Assembly: GCF_040954835.1 (NCBI RefSeq)
Contig: NC_090711.1
Coordinates: forward strand, 8,563,501-8,627,500
Origin: Lepisosteus oculatus
Lineage: Eukaryota > Chordata > Actinopteri > Semionotiformes > Lepisosteidae
DNA length: 64,000 nt
Direction of reading: 5' to 3'
In this document: positions 10,292-24,400 of the stretch, piece after piece
Position numbering within the stretch: the first letter of the stretch is position 1
Layout of the letters: each line of letters begins with the position of its first letter
Notes under the pieces: model-generated
Seen by the model: the letters and a program-made list of their open reading frames with translations, nothing else
What the model was told of the DNA's origin: nothing
Database searches by the model: none
Translations under genes and position numbers: made by a program

Positions 10292-13200
10292 TTTGCTAAA
10301 TGTTTAAATTTGAATGAAAGCATAAATGATCATACCAGAATAAGATGTTGGCACAGCTCTAGCCAGGAGATAGATTCTGGTACAAATGGAATGAGGTCTC
10401 TGTATGCATTCTTCAAATGCATGGTGTAGACCCCTCTATAAAAGGTTTATTCTTATTCATATGATAATTGTCTTTTTTTTAGATTTTTTTAAACCAATTA
10501 TACATTGCAAAGTTTTCAGGCATCTACAATCAAAAATGTAAAAGAAATGATAAGTATGGTAATGCATTAGACAAAGATGTATAGAGTCTGGCATTTGTAA
10601 AACACATTTTTAAAACTGTTATTTTGTGCAAAAACAAGCAGTGTGCAATGATCCACTTCAGGTAAAGCACAAGTGAAAAGAGGTAAGACCTGTCTGTAGT
10701 GTATTGTAAGCATTTTCTACAACAATCTTTCTCAGCATAGAGCTCAGTCAATGAACTCAATACTATTGTGGAGACTTGTTGTCCTTTCTGTGTTTCTACA
10801 CAGAAGAATAGTAAAAAACAACACATTTTCTCAGAAACCCCTATTCTTTATAATAAATATTTATCAGTACTTAACTGCAAATATCAACTATGTAAGTGAT
10901 ACAGCAACCCACAGCTAGCAAAAGATATACATTGAACATATTTACTTACTGTGTTGCCTATCACTGTCTATTTTTCTGAACTATATTGTTTAAAGAAGCA
11001 GGAGAATGAGGTTTATAGACTACCAGGGCCTCCATTTATAAATAAAATGGGTTTAACCATCTGGTTATCCAAGAATTTGAATGTATGTAACTGATGGAAA
11101 CCTCTGAAATCATCGATGAATTGCCAAGAGTGTAATTATGTGTGAATTAAATCCAGAAGAACAATACTGTAATTATCAATTCAATAATTACATTGGTTCA
11201 AAATGGTGTTATTAATCAGAAGTTTGGTTGGAGGTAAAGGTTTAGCTCCCTGAATGCACATTCAAAACATATTTCAAGCACCTGACATTTTGCCTCATTG
11301 CAGACATACAGTACAGTATATATTTCACACTTGGTGTTACCATACCTACTTTGTAATCTCTTATAAATGAGGGCTAGAATTGTTTTCTTCCCTCTTCAGC
11401 TTCTTGAACATCAATCATCCACTAAAAATAAGCAGCTTTTTTAAATCCACACTGTCTGTTTTTATCTTTAAGTTCTCTTGATGTAATCAAGCTTTCCAGA
11501 AACTCCAAACAAGTGTGGCAGTTTTGTTCCTTTTTCATTCTAATCCAATGAACCTACAGCCCCAACCTATATACAGTATGTTGTCTCTTCTTCCCAATCC
11601 TTCTTTACACTATCCCAGCAGGAGCCCCTGGTCACCAGCTCCCACTCTGCCTCATTGGTACAAGTGCATGACATTAGTCTGCACTGGATCTGGGCATCCT
11701 CAATCATCCCTATGTGATATGGTGACACCACCCCCATTTACCCCTCTCAGTTGGTGTCCAACTTGTACAATGTTGGCCCTAAACTTTTCTGTCATCCCAA
11801 GGCTGTCAGCTGCATAAGTCGATGTTGTTTGGAAGACATTCTCATCCATTCCATCTAGTAAACCTCAGAAAGTGGTAGCTTTCATCTAGCTTCCATGTCA
11901 GGCAACTCTTCCACCACAGAGATCCAATCTCAAGATTGTGAGTTATACTTGTCTGTATTGGCTACTAGTGTTGACACCTGTTTCTGACTCTTGTTCTGTC
12001 ACCCACGTTATACAGTACATATTTTTCATTTACTGAGAAATGTTCCTTTGAAATGCACAAATCTGAATCTGAATCATTCACACAAGCTCAAACCTGCATC
12101 ATATGCACTCCTCATGCATTCTTGTTACACACACATTCTACTCACTTCCTGTAAAAATACAACCAAACCGACTTGCTCTTAACTGACCATTATACATCTG
12201 TGTCAGTGTTTTGGGAATTCGTTTGGGGCCAGATGTGAAAACCATTAAGTTAAATTATAAAAGCATTAAATTATTAATAACTCTATCCCCTTTACATTAT
12301 TTGTGTTATTCGCCATTATTATAATTTTACCTACAGTAATAAATTAAATTATGTTATATAACAGAAGTTCAGGTGAGAGTCATATTCTAATCTTGCACTT
12401 CGGCATCCTTTTGCATAAAAGATCCCTGGCTGCATGCATCTTTTCTTGCACCCCTCCCAGCACCCCTTTCTGAGGTTTACCCTCCCAATACCCCAACTTC
12501 ACTGCACAATTTTTTTTCTCATATGACAGTGCTGATCTCCAACGAGCCAAGCAATTTAAAGCCAAATTATTAAGCATGCTATCCCTTTATTTCATCGGCT
12601 TGTTTTGTCATTATTAGAATTCAGACATACAATTGAAATGAAAGTGATGTTACACACTTGTGGTTGTTATATGTAAGTTGAAGCAAATTACATTAGACTA
12701 GGTTAGGAATTGCAAAAAATAATTTATTTGTATTCTGCACTCTAAAAATGATTATGCAGATGATACAGATGGATATCATGTTCTTGGGTTGGTGTGGAGA
12801 AACTCTGTCATCCAAGCTTTACAAATGCAATTTTGTGGTTCTCATCTCTCACAATCAGACTGCCTTCAATCAATAATGTTGATAGCAACTAGGTGATCTC
12901 AGACAGAATATGTTGGTAGCTTTCACTGTTATTGTATTGATTAAAATAATCTATCTTTGAATGGCTACTCAAACTTAAACTGGAAACATTTTGAATGCCA
13001 AGAAAAGACAGTAAAATAAATTAATGTGTTAAAACACAAACAAGAGTCAGAAATCATGCAGAGGATGATGTCACAGCAATGCGTCTGATACACAGTAGGC
13101 AGACCATGGAAAGACCAGACTTAATCCTGAGAAACAAGATAAAAAACATTATGCTTCCTGGAAAAAGCTAGCTGAGGATAGATATAAATGGAAGTTCACA

Positions 13201-14774
13201 GATGAATATTGAACATATACATTCGGAATTCACAAGGAAATGTTTTTGTTTTACCAAGAAAAAGCTTAAATAACTTACATCAGTCATACAGTGGATCTGT
13301 AAAGTACCAAACAATTCATTTTCAAGTCATCCTTGGTCATTTGTTCATGATGACGTTAAGTAGACAGTTCCGAAAACCCTAACGAGTTATTTTAATAGAG
13401 AAAAAAGGTCAGCAGATCAAAACTGCATGTCTCTCTCATGGCAAGTGCTCTTTGTGCTTCCCTTTTCATCTCTTGAAAAAGGAAATATTCAAAACATACT
13501 CGATTTAACAAGGAAGACTACCAAATTAGAAAAACTGGATAACTAACATCACAGGCAGCTGTGATTGATATTGGTTGCCCCACATAATCAAGCTGTATAA
13601 TTAAGTATACATAATAATTAAGCTGTACACATATCTTACTTGCTTTTATTTTGAGCATTTATCTCAAACACGACTTTGAACATTGTTAACTGAGGCAACT
13701 TCAACAACTCCAAAGACTTCTTACATCACACTGATATTGAATGTCCTTATTCGAATATAAATCACAAGATGCAATAATGTATGACAAGAAACTCAAGCAA
13801 CATAATTATCTTTATCATTAATTTAAACCTGTTTCACAATATATTGCATGAACATACTTGCAGTACCTTGCTTAATTAAAGGGGCTGTAAATTTAATTCT
13901 GTGGATGTACAATAAAAGTATATAATTATCATTTGAATGGAAATGACACTAATGCTAATACTAATACTAAAATCATAGCAAAACCAGTCCTACAATAATT
14001 TGAAAAAAAGTTCATTTGCTTTTATCTCTGCTAATTTTTTCCATCTTGCACAATTTTAGTTAATTACTGTATCTTACCATGGTGTAAGAGATCAGAGTCT
14101 GCAGATGTAGCCCTAAAAAGATGGAATAAGGTACGAGCAAGATCAGAGCCAGGTCTGAATAAAATTAATTTCAATCTTATTAAGAATACTGGTGCACAGA
14201 AAAGTACATGTGAGTGGTGCACTTAAATCACAATCTTTCCTTCTGAGTCAATTAAATGAGTAGCAATGAGCATGTATCTCCTGCTTAGATAAAGTATCTC
14301 TGGATATTGTTATGAAAGGCTAAAACTAACATTAAGTTTCATTTTTTATCAATATTTTGTAATGGGTGGTAACGTCATTCTGTCTGACTCCAGATACCTT
14401 TGTGCAGACAGATGATAAATGTGGCAGATGTGATTTTCCTGTGTTAGACTATCTCTTGGGGGTAAAGCAAACAGTGCTCTTTATAGCGATGCATTTAATT
14501 TATGGACAACCTAGCAACACCCAGAGCTCTTGGAGAATATTGCTACATAAATTGATAAGCATTCCAATTACTATAATTCACTGTACATGAGAAATAATTA
14601 ATATGCAGGGGATTCACAGTGTTATTCATGTAAATATTAATTTTGAAAAGCATTACATAAAAACATTTGTAAAACATAAAAGGTAAGTGTGGCACTGGCA
14701 ATAAAGACCTTCATGACTAAGGTGACTAATGATACCTATTTGTTACTCACAGATGGTTTAATAAAATATATGAG
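10292..14774. other. Intergenic, nothing recognised
   Basis: About 4.5 kb of AT-rich sequence left of the truncated cadherin copy. I looked for later cadherin-26 exons on the minus strand (DYE, DPETND, DVNDPP and the tail motifs) and found none. The open frames present are short and not protein-like. Confidence 0.45.
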
Positions 14775-14930
14775 CTTAGACAGGCTTCTGGGAAAACTGG
14801 CCGCTGTGAGAGTGTGTGTGTTTGTGACTGGCATCCCATCCAGAGTGAATCCCACCTTGTACCCGTGGCTGGGATAGGCTCCAATTCCCCCACTACCCTG
14901 AATTGGATTAAGTGATTAGAAAAGAGATGG
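14775..14930 (+). mobile_element. 3' fragment of a tRNA-derived SINE
   Basis: It starts inside the body at GGCTTCTGGGAAAACTGGCC and runs through TGGGATAGGCTCCAATTCCCCC to the AAAAGAGATGG tail. It lacks the tRNA-like head. It abuts the GC-richer segment that follows. Confidence 0.75.
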
Positions 14931-14934
14931 AGAC

Positions 14935-15455
14935 CTCAACCTATCTGGCTGAGATGGAGACCCTGGTGACAGCAGTCACAACTATAGAGTCTTCACCAGC
15001 ATACTAGAATCAGACAGCTATATGGATGGTGCTCTTTGAGTGCTGCCCTAATCTCCTGGACTTCCAGTCTACACATCTATGCCCACCAATCTCTGTCCAT
15101 ACACTACCACCGCTTTCAGAACCAGACCTTTCAGTTCCTGGACTGCACCTCCCAGCAGCACCTGGGCAGTGAGATCAACTGCATGCGCTTCACGGAGGTG
15201 TGGCTGCCCTCGGAGAGATGCTGTGCGGAGGGCTGTTCCCACAGTCAAAAGATTCCAGAGGCTAAGAACCCGAATGTTGACTGGCAATGTGCCTGGATAG
15301 GCGTTGTTGCTAGCCAGGGGCCCTGAGAGGCTGATGCTTTTTTTTGGCTTTTTGAGATGCTTAGGTTTGTCAATGCGTTTATGTGAAAGAGCATTATATG
15401 TTGATATGGTAAATAAAACAAACAAAAAAAAAATAAAATAAAAAACAAAAACAGA
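14935..15455 (+). pseudogene. Possible processed retrocopy of unknown parent, with A-rich tail
   Basis: A GC-richer block about 0.4 kb long lies in AT-rich surroundings and ends in an AATAAA-containing run followed by a long A-rich tract (15411-15455). This is the layout of a reverse-transcribed mRNA copy. All plus-strand frames are interrupted. The longest open piece (15036-15326) looks partly protein-like but I do not recognise it. It could instead be an unusual SINE or an untranslated exon. Confidence 0.35.
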
Positions 15456-16330
15456 TGGATGTGGCCAAACTGATTCCCTGTTTACATCACAAGCTACTGA
15501 AGGTTCAGCACATTTCTATATTTTCTATATTTTAAGTTTAAAATTCTGCATTATTTCTATTCCGTATTCAATGTTATAATTACATGATAAAAACAAGGAT
15601 ATAAGAAACTCATTCTGGTTTCTGCACTAGTAAGCAGACTAGAGAATACCTGACTCCCCAACACTGGTCCATCACAGGGATTATGCCCAGGAAAGCTTAG
15701 AGCCTAGACTGTCAAATTAAAGACAAAACAAAAAGGACTTTATTTCAATGGAACAAACGCCCAGAATATTGACATAGAAGGGAAAACAATATCTTAATGA
15801 AAATACCATCTTCCTGAGTATTTATGTCCTTAGTCTGTAAATTCTGGAATGTAGCCTCCACAAAAAAAGAAACAATCATCTTAAGTTGCCACGATGTACT
15901 TTAATGTATGCATTATATTGGTAATCAAGCACTTGCAATAGCAACATACCACAAACACAAAATGTAACCTTATTAACTTTATGGTAGGTCATGTACAAGC
16001 AGGATGTTTAGCAGTGGCTTTTTTCCATTCTGTCTGTAATTTGTGCTAATGGAGTGTCTTTGCAGATATGATGTCGGGCTATTGCCGATTCAAAGAAAAA
16101 AATGCAGGAAATGGAATATCACAACAAATAAATGTTATTGGTTCCAAGATTAGTCTTTTTAATTATGGTTAAAGCTGTCATTCCCAGCTTATTAAGTCAA
16201 TGTCTGGAGAGTGCATCTCCAACTCAACTTTGTGCAATAGAACTGAAAAAGTAACTGTAACATAAATCAAATAACACCATTCAAAAATGCTGACATAAAA
16301 ATATGAAGAATTTTCAATGTTTCACCGGAA
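15456..16330. other. Intergenic, nothing recognised
   Basis: AT-rich sequence with no exon, RNA gene or named repeat that I can support. Confidence 0.4.
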
Positions 16331-16334
16331 TGTG

Positions 16335-16757
16335 TTGATATGCATCAGATATAGAGCTGGGCACCATCTGAGTTGGATGCTGCATCACTGCCATGGATCC
16401 AAGAGGGACATCACGAATTCAGCTATTGTTTAGGAGGATTTCTTGGTCTACAGAGGACTGCATGGAGTACTGGCACACAGAAGGACATGACGGATGACTT
16501 AATACTCCACATTTAGTACTTTTTTAGAATTCAATAATGTTAGCATGCCCAGAGGGGTTGGGCAGCCAGTTGATCTTTGACCCCCAGAGGTTTTTGTTCT
16601 CCTTACAGAGGAGTTTTTGGTTTCTCTCCTCCGTTGTCTTATGGCTTTTTCTCTTTCTGTACTGTAATGTCATGTACTGTCACACAGCTTTGTTAAGTGC
16701 CCTGGGTCATCCTTGTTGTGAAAGGTGCTGTATTAAAATTAATTGAATTGAATTGAG
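16335..16757 (+). mobile_element. SINE/retroposon-like repeat
   Basis: The body contains GACCCCCAGAGGTTTTTG, TTTTTGGTTTCTCTCCTCCG and the ending TTGTGAAAGGTGCTGTATTA, followed by an AATTG-repeat tail. A shorter copy of the same 3' end is at 52715-52775. This matches the general build of a common fish short retroposon whose end resembles a LINE tail. The left boundary is uncertain. Confidence 0.6.
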
Positions 16758-18231
16758 TAATATGTAGCTAAATCAGTGTTGCACACTTTATACTATTAGT
16801 TACCATACATCTTGGTCCAGCAATCTACCCTTCATCACCTGTTACTTTATGGCATTAATGTAATATTATAGTTCCTACCAAAGCATTGCTGTTCTTGAGA
16901 GAGAAAGTAACAAAGAAAAGCTTTTGAAGAAAATTAAGATAATTTCTAGTTTGCAAATACAATAAAGATAATGTCTGGTGTTCTTTCCACATGTTAATCT
17001 ACACATCTACTAATGAATGCGTGAAGTGTCTGCTGTGTCCAGTAATATTGTTCAGCTATAGTTCCTGGCAGTGGGACTACTCTGTACAATATATTCCGAT
17101 TGGAACACGTAACTGCACCCTAACACCACACCATTTCCCCCCAACTGATCTCTTACTGATGTGCATAGAGTTTGCCATCAGCAAACCTTGGCTCATTAGA
17201 GATTATTATTAAAATTATTATTATACCTTTCCATTGTTTGTCACCAAGTATAACTCTGTTTGTAGCCCAGATCTATCATGCAAGTTGATATTGATGAATA
17301 AGCCTAATAAGGCCTACAAGCCATAGTGTTGTAACATCTTCAAACTGTTCACTCACTATATGGTTTGGAAATGGAATCTGAAGGAAATGGTGCCATTTCT
17401 ACTAACGTTGAACTCTATATCTTCTGTGTTGGGGGTTACTGAAGCAATGTAATAAGAAATATTGGAAGTTTGAGAGTTTTATAATAGTCGGCATTTGTTG
17501 CTGATACAGTTATCAGACGTTGCCCTTTCAAAAGAAGACAAAAGTGTAAATAATTGTAAATAAACTAAACAAAGTTGTAAGTAAAGGCCTACAGTAATTA
17601 AACGATTATGCAGTAGGTATTTACAGTATATACACTCAATGGCCAAATTATTCGGAAGCCCTAGTCAGGTGCACAGGTGGCAGTGTGTAACTGGTTTGAG
17701 GAATCTGTGACCAACATCGATCACCGTCCCCAACCAGAACAATTACACATTCTCTTTCTTAATTAAAAATTTGGAATGTGCTTCACTGAGGACTTCATTT
17801 TGACTAGTGAGTTTTAGCCCCCAAAGTATTTTAAAACAATTGAAAGTTTGAAGGTTTTGTAGTATACATATACAAATGATCTTGGATCCATAGCTTGACT
17901 AAACCTTAATTTGTTAAAAGAAAAAGTACAGCAGATTTTTGAAGTGTGAGTTAGTTTTTCCAGTCTTCCATTTTTAAGCCCAATAAAATGCAGTAGAGTT
18001 AGCTTGATACTTCTTGATTTAACTGAGATTAGATTTTTGGAATTAATATAGCAAACTAAGATGGCTGTTGCAGTTTGTGATATATTGCCCAGATTGTAAC
18101 TTTGTTAAAAAAGAGAATATATTTCGGAGGAATAGTACTTCAAATACTAAGCAACAGATTTTTTTATTATAAATGTATTAGTTCTTGGGATATGCCTCTG
18201 TAATGTCTTATCATAAAAAATAAAATAATAC
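16758..18231. other. Flank downstream of cadherin copy C, no exon 5 seen
   Basis: This is where the fifth exon of the truncated cadherin gene would be expected on the minus strand. I see no match to the corresponding gene A exon (45173-45336) or to any later exon. The sequence is AT-rich with no recognised repeat. Confidence 0.45.
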
Positions 18232-21200
18232 CTTGAACCATTGATTCTTTAATGGTTGTTTCATAACGTTCCCACTGGAATCTTGGTGGGTTGTCATTTA
18301 TGTTCAATATAATGATCTCAATTCCAAGTTGTGCATACTTCACATTAGTGGCATCAATTGTAGCTTCAATTGTTAGCTATAGGTATTTGAGATGAAGAAA
18401 AATACATGGTAGATAATTATTATTGATTGAAATGATGGATTAAAGGAAATATGGGTTCTAATTAATCAGAAATGTCAGGAAATACTATAGTATAGCAAAG
18501 CAGCATGCCAGAGTGCCAGCTACAGTATGCACATGAGTAACACAGATAGGGGAATATGGCTCTTGGTCAACAATAGAAAAGACAGAGTACTGTACTTTGT
18601 CCTAAGATTTAACAGATGTTCGAGGAGATGGTCACAACGCATTATTAAAACATATGATGGAAGAAAACAATACCTACAAAATGTCAGTTCTTAATGTATG
18701 ACTGGTATTGTAATGAACATCTCAAATTTTGTGTTTGGGAGTGCTTTTGAAAAGCGGAATGATACTTGATTTAGTTTAGTGACAGCAGAGCCCTGGAACT
18801 AAAAAAGTGACTCAGATTCCCTTGTCTTTGTGTAATGTCTCAACTGCCACCACTGTCAAGATGTTTATATATACTTTTAAATATGAGGCACAGTATACAC
18901 AGTATGTGTAGGCATGAACACATCAGACAACAAAGACAGCAAACTGGCAGCTATTGCTTTGCTGAGATACAGGGGCTATTGCATCATCGCAAACAGACCC
19001 AATAAACACCTCTATGTGAGGGTTCACTTCCCAGTCATTAATGAATACAGTTTCAATGTAACACCAATAATAAATTTTAACTTACATTCAGAGCCTGGTG
19101 TTCCTCGTAATCTATTGATCCATACACAATGACGGATCGGGTTGTTTCATCAAAGCCCAGGATCCCCTTTGGGTCTTCATCAACCCCTTTGCCCCTTAGT
19201 TTGAATCTCAACCCATTTTCCCGTTCTAAATTTATCTAAGAAGCAATTTAATAATGATGAAGATAATGCATAGAAATACATTTAACAGTATGGCAGTTAT
19301 ATTCATGAATAATCTGGGGGAAGAGCAATTCACTTCAAGACCAGAATCTGATTGACCACTGTGAGCATACTGTTACATACAGTAGTTGGGTGAATTTCAA
19401 TTATATATTTTTTAACTATTTGTGAAATTACACAAGTAAAAACAGATACAAAAACAGTGCCTGTGACAGTGAAATAACCCCCTGGAGCCTGAATACTGTG
19501 GCTGTCCCACTGGATCACATGACTAATCTTTTATTGCATTGGAAGATTAGCTCTGTGTAGGTTTTGGGAAACTGGGAAAAATTGCCAATCAAACTCTAAT
19601 GGTGGATAAACCATTATATACATTTGCACCTGTATATAATTGTTACCCCACAGGCATATGTGGGAATATAAGATGAGAAAAAAGTTAACAAGTTTACTTT
19701 ATTTATATATTATTTATAATCTGGCATTGAGAAAAGAGAAAAAAGAGCAGGTTATGTAATCTAAACTATAATACAGAAAATGCTACTGATTTACTGTAGT
19801 AATGATACATGTAAAATGAACACTGCACCAACCTAACTGAATTAAAACTGTTCATGCACTCAAAACTGACAGATGTAGTTCATTGGATGAACAGGTGAAT
19901 GATGGGGACCAAGTGTTCTCCCCCGGTTTGTAACCTCTCATGTGTTATTTGGTTTTAAAACAAGTTAAAATCTAATTCTTTCAATTAGGTGGCTACCTTA
20001 CAGAAAGATACACATGCTGAATGCTGAAAGACCTTTCTAAGGCTGTATATGGTGGATCCTATACCATTATCTCTGTTTTGTCGTCAGAAATTCCTCTGGT
20101 ACCCAGAGAGCAAATCTCTGTTTTAACCCCTATTAAATATGAAAGAAACTTCAACCGAAATCTGTCAATTAGAAAACCTACTGTTTCTCAACCAGTACAG
20201 TAAAGTATAAATGGTCTTTATGGTGAAACAAGTTTGTATTTGAATATTTCAGATACCAAAAATATGATGCATTGTTCCAATATTTTTTATGCATAAAATA
20301 TACTTACAGTTCCCAATTGATATGGAAAAGGGCCTGGGTGTTCCTCCTCAATAGAAAATGAAGCAATAATCCAATTTCTTTTGTGGCATGTCATGTGTGA
20401 ATCAACAGCATAATGCAAGTACTAAATAAACGGCAATAGATAAGCAGACAAAAACAAACACATACTGTAAGTAATAAACAGAACGGAACAGAGTCCACTA
20501 GGATCTTAAAACACTTTTGGACAACAACACACTCAAATAATAATTGTCAACTTATAGGGAACTTCTTACAAATCAGTCTGAATGGCTCTTTCTTTGTAAA
20601 TACTAGTATGTTTTTTTTTGCAGAACAACTAGAGTGGCATAAGAATTTGACATTTTCATCCTTGTACTGTCTTTTTAAAAAAACAATCATTTCATATCTC
20701 TCTCAGTTCGGTTTATTTGTCTGGACTCGCTATACTGCATTTAGTGTAGTATTGTAAATTGTTTCAAATTAATTTGAGAATGAAGCAAATTGAAATGGAG
20801 TTACAAAATGTTGTGGACACTATTAATTAAACTCCTTAAAGGCTAATATTTGAAGCATATTCAGATAAATTAATTTCCAGTCTATGGTAATGTCGAAACA
20901 TCACTATTTCCTTTCAACGGAACTATTTCACACACCATATAATTTATCCCACATATCAATATCCCAAAACATTTCACACTTTTATGATAACACAATTTTA
21001 TCAATTTTTAAAGTGTTTTTTTACATGCTTAAGCACTGCACACTAAAATTCAAGGGCATAACATCACTCAGGGTATCACTCCCTCCATAGCTACAAATTT
21101 ACAAAAAGGTGTGTAAATCCGACAATTTGAATACATATTGTCAAATTCACATAGCAGCACTATAATAGAATTACTCTGTTCACTATATAAACAATATCTC

Positions 21201-21454
21201 TCCACTAAAAACTAAAGATAGTCTTTCTATTTTATTTGGAAATGTGATTATTTAGGGGCTATTTGGAATGTCATCGCCAACGTAAAACCCTACAATATCT
21301 TGTACTTTATGTTCCCTGCATGATTTCTAAATTTCTGATTTGCAACATTTGCTATTATGCATCATTGACACAATGCAAACAAATTTGTGAATGTATTTAC
21401 TGTTACTACTACCTGCAAAACGGTGATGGCAACCTTGATATCGATGCTCAGCAT
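18232..21454 (-). pseudogene. Truncated cadherin-26-like paralog C (signal peptide, propeptide, first cadherin domain only)
   Basis: Four exons are intact: 21454-21401 (54 nt), 20421-20308 (114), 19235-19086 (150) and 18376-18232 (145). Gene A has 54, 111, 150 and 145 nt in the same order and phases. They encode an 18-residue signal segment (MLSIDIKVAITVLQVVVT) and a 15-residue propeptide ending CHKR. The mature start is N-W, with the strand-exchange Trp at position 2, followed by SFSIEEEHPGPFPYQLGT. The EC1 motifs are GKGVDEDPKGIL, IDYEEH and LNINDNPP. No stop codon or frameshift is present in about 154 codons. No membrane or tail exons were found to the left, before the receptor gene. Reading through the last donor meets a stop after six codons. 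It may be a pseudogene by truncation, or a gene for a secreted EC1 fragment. I cannot decide between these. Confidence 0.75.
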
Positions 21455-24400
21455 GGTTCGATGATTCAACAAGAAAAAGCAATGATTTCCTTCCTTCTGC
21501 TCCCACATTATGAAGTGCACTGACACCAAAGGCCTTGACTAGTTTGAACAGGAAGGCAAATGATCCTCTGATGTCATGGATTTCAGAGAATTTTACAGCT
21601 GTGGGTACTATCAAGCATGAAGGAGTAGATATCGTACAAAGCTACAGAGGCTTTTTTTGTTACAAATAATTTGGGCATCTACCAGGAAAGTGTATAATTC
21701 AATTTTCGGATTGTTTCTGAGGCTCCTCCTCACTCCTGTCAGCTCTTAACTGAGAAAGTGAAAAATGCCAGTTGGCAGTTTATTTGCCTAGAGAGTCGGG
21801 TAGAGTAGCCACCAGCTATCTTTAAGGCATGATTATTCTGGACAGTGACAGAGACATTCTGCAGATCATGAAAGTCATTACAGATGCACAATCTAATGAT
21901 ATATTCACCTTTCATAGCATAAAAGGCAACATTGTCTTAATTTAGGAATAAACATATACAATAGTTATTTATTGATTCCAACTTAAATACATACAGCCAA
22001 AAATCTATTGATTTCTGACATAAAAAGTTGAAGTTGTACTTTCACAATTGTATAAGCTACTGTACTTAAGTATTTGATGGGATATTTTAAAATATATCTC
22101 GATTCTACTAGACTCTGAAGGTAATTGCAAATATTTGAACATTCAAAGCTTTTTAGCTTAGTGCAGAAATTTGTTAAACTATTCTGTCTCCGAATAATAT
22201 CTAATTTAATTTCTAATTAAATTGCAATGTATTACTTCAGATTATAATCTGAAGTGCACAGTCTAAACCCTGAATATTGTCTAGTGCTGATCCTGCTTGA
22301 GGAGATTGTTCATTTAGTTCATCAGTGTATCTGTGTTATTTTGGCAGTTTCAAGGTATTGGCGTGTGGTCTTGAAGACTGTTTCCCTTCTGTTTTCAGTT
22401 CATACTGATCCTCTGATTCATTTCTTAAAATGAATTCAATGAAAAGATCAGCAAAGAAAAAAGTATAAGAGAAGTAAATGCATTTTAGAAGATGAGAAGA
22501 GAATGACAAACATTGTAAGTGAATGTTCTGCAAAGCAAAAAATAGAAATAATACAAAGATTAAAAAAAAAATAAAAAATACAGAGTTTTAAATGATTTCT
22601 CATTAAGAGACCATGACGTAGAAAGAGACTAGGAGATTATCTTCATTAAAGGTCTTCGGCAAGACCTTCAAAAGAGAGATACAGTACATAAAGGAGACAA
22701 ATATGAGCCAGATGTTTACTGATCAATCAGGTCTACCACATTTACAAATCCAAGGAAAAGGAAAAAATCTTGAGTCCAAGAAAGTGTCTGATTGAAACCA
22801 TATGATTTAGTTAACAGGCATTTACAAGATGCAATTCATGTCAGACTAATTTACAGAAAAATAGAAATATAACTTACATTTTCATCTCCTGCACAATATA
22901 GAAAAAATATATAATGGCAAAAGTCATCTTAGGAATTAATGAAAACAGTTAAAAGTGTAGAATTGCACTTGTAAATCCTCATTTACAATATTGTGTGCAA
23001 ATTGTGTTGTTACAATACAAAAAAAGAATATTATTGTTTTTGAGGGTGTTTCTCTTTTTTAAGATACTTGTCCAGAAAAGATCCATTCCCATACTTAATG
23101 GTAGGCCCTACACTGACAGGTTGACTTCTTTTAACTATAAATGTGTCCAGTTTGACCATTCAAATTTTCAAATTAAAAATATTTTAAAAATGTGTGTGCA
23201 TCATGTTTAATCTAACAATAATACAATTTCCTATTCATTTGTATTAAATTAGCATCATTGAGTGCTTAAAAATTTAACCTCTACCCCCAAAAAAATCAGT
23301 GTACAAGGTTAAAGAATCTGGGTTCTTCCTTGGATTCATTCCTGGGTTCAGGATGTCTCATTTCACCATGAAATGATACTTAACTCACTCCCTTCACTAA
23401 ATTAGAGAAATTAAAAGAAAAAGTACTGATTTTTATATGAAGTAAGAATCATAATACATGCTAATGGCTATGGGCCCACAACTATACACAGGAGAAAGAT
23501 GGAATGTAAGAAGCCTCCTGACAACCTGACCATTATCAAGTTTAATAGCCCCCTCTGAAACGTTGAAACTCTGAAACCAAACATACAGCTGGGTGCTTAT
23601 GAATTGTGTCTGAGACCATCAGCTGTAGTTTTACCCGGTTACGGCACATGTAGAGGCCTCTCCCATGCTAAAAAGCTCATATGAAGCACGTGTAAGTGTA
23701 TGGAAGAATGGACATGGTAAGAAAGTGTGTTCAGATGAAAGGCAAACTGGGAATGAATTCCAGGAAACTTCCACGAGACTTGCTGAAAGCTGAAATCTGT
23801 AAGGTGTGGCCCTTAGCCAAACAGATTATACCCAATTTACTAGGAAACAATTAATAAACGTTTTTTCAATACACTTAATTCTTCAGTGTTATTCCTATCG
23901 AATTGTACAATTAGATACTGTATTTAGACTGTATGCTGTTATATTAGAATATTTTCAAGAATATATTTAGAAATATTTAGAATATTATAAAGCTTTTGAA
24001 ATTCCAAATGTACTAATTTTCAGAATGGAAACAGATAACTATTTCCTAAGAAGTGAGATGTGAACAATACATCCTTTATTCCTCCAACTCTCCACACCGC
24101 CATTCTGATTAAAACACAACCAGACAGGTGTGGTTCCTGCAACACACCCAACATATTGGTCTACTGAGAGGATCTGGTAATTGTAATGGCAGTACTTTTC
24201 CATGGCAGCTGGGGTTCTCCATTAATGCCCTGATATTTTTTCCCATGACAGCACACAGATTTTCTTAGTTCTAACATAAGATAAAATCTTGTCCCTAGCA
24301 AAGACTAGAGCAATCAGCAAAAAGGAAGGACTAAAAAAACAAGATTGCAATCAAAAGTGAATGCAATGCACTGATGAGCCCCAGGCAGGGCACAACATGT

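Noticed and set aside
14075-14110. A short minus-strand segment with TTTTTAG acceptor and GTAAGA donor, resembling the ends of the second membrane-helix exon
   Set aside because: It is only 35 nt against 119, has no residue similarity, and stands alone. Chance splice-like sequence is more likely than a remnant exon of copy C.
21327-21614. Minus-strand open frame of 95 codons over the first exon of copy C
   Set aside because: It is in a different frame from the signal peptide. The 18-codon exon matching gene A in length, phase and character explains the region better.
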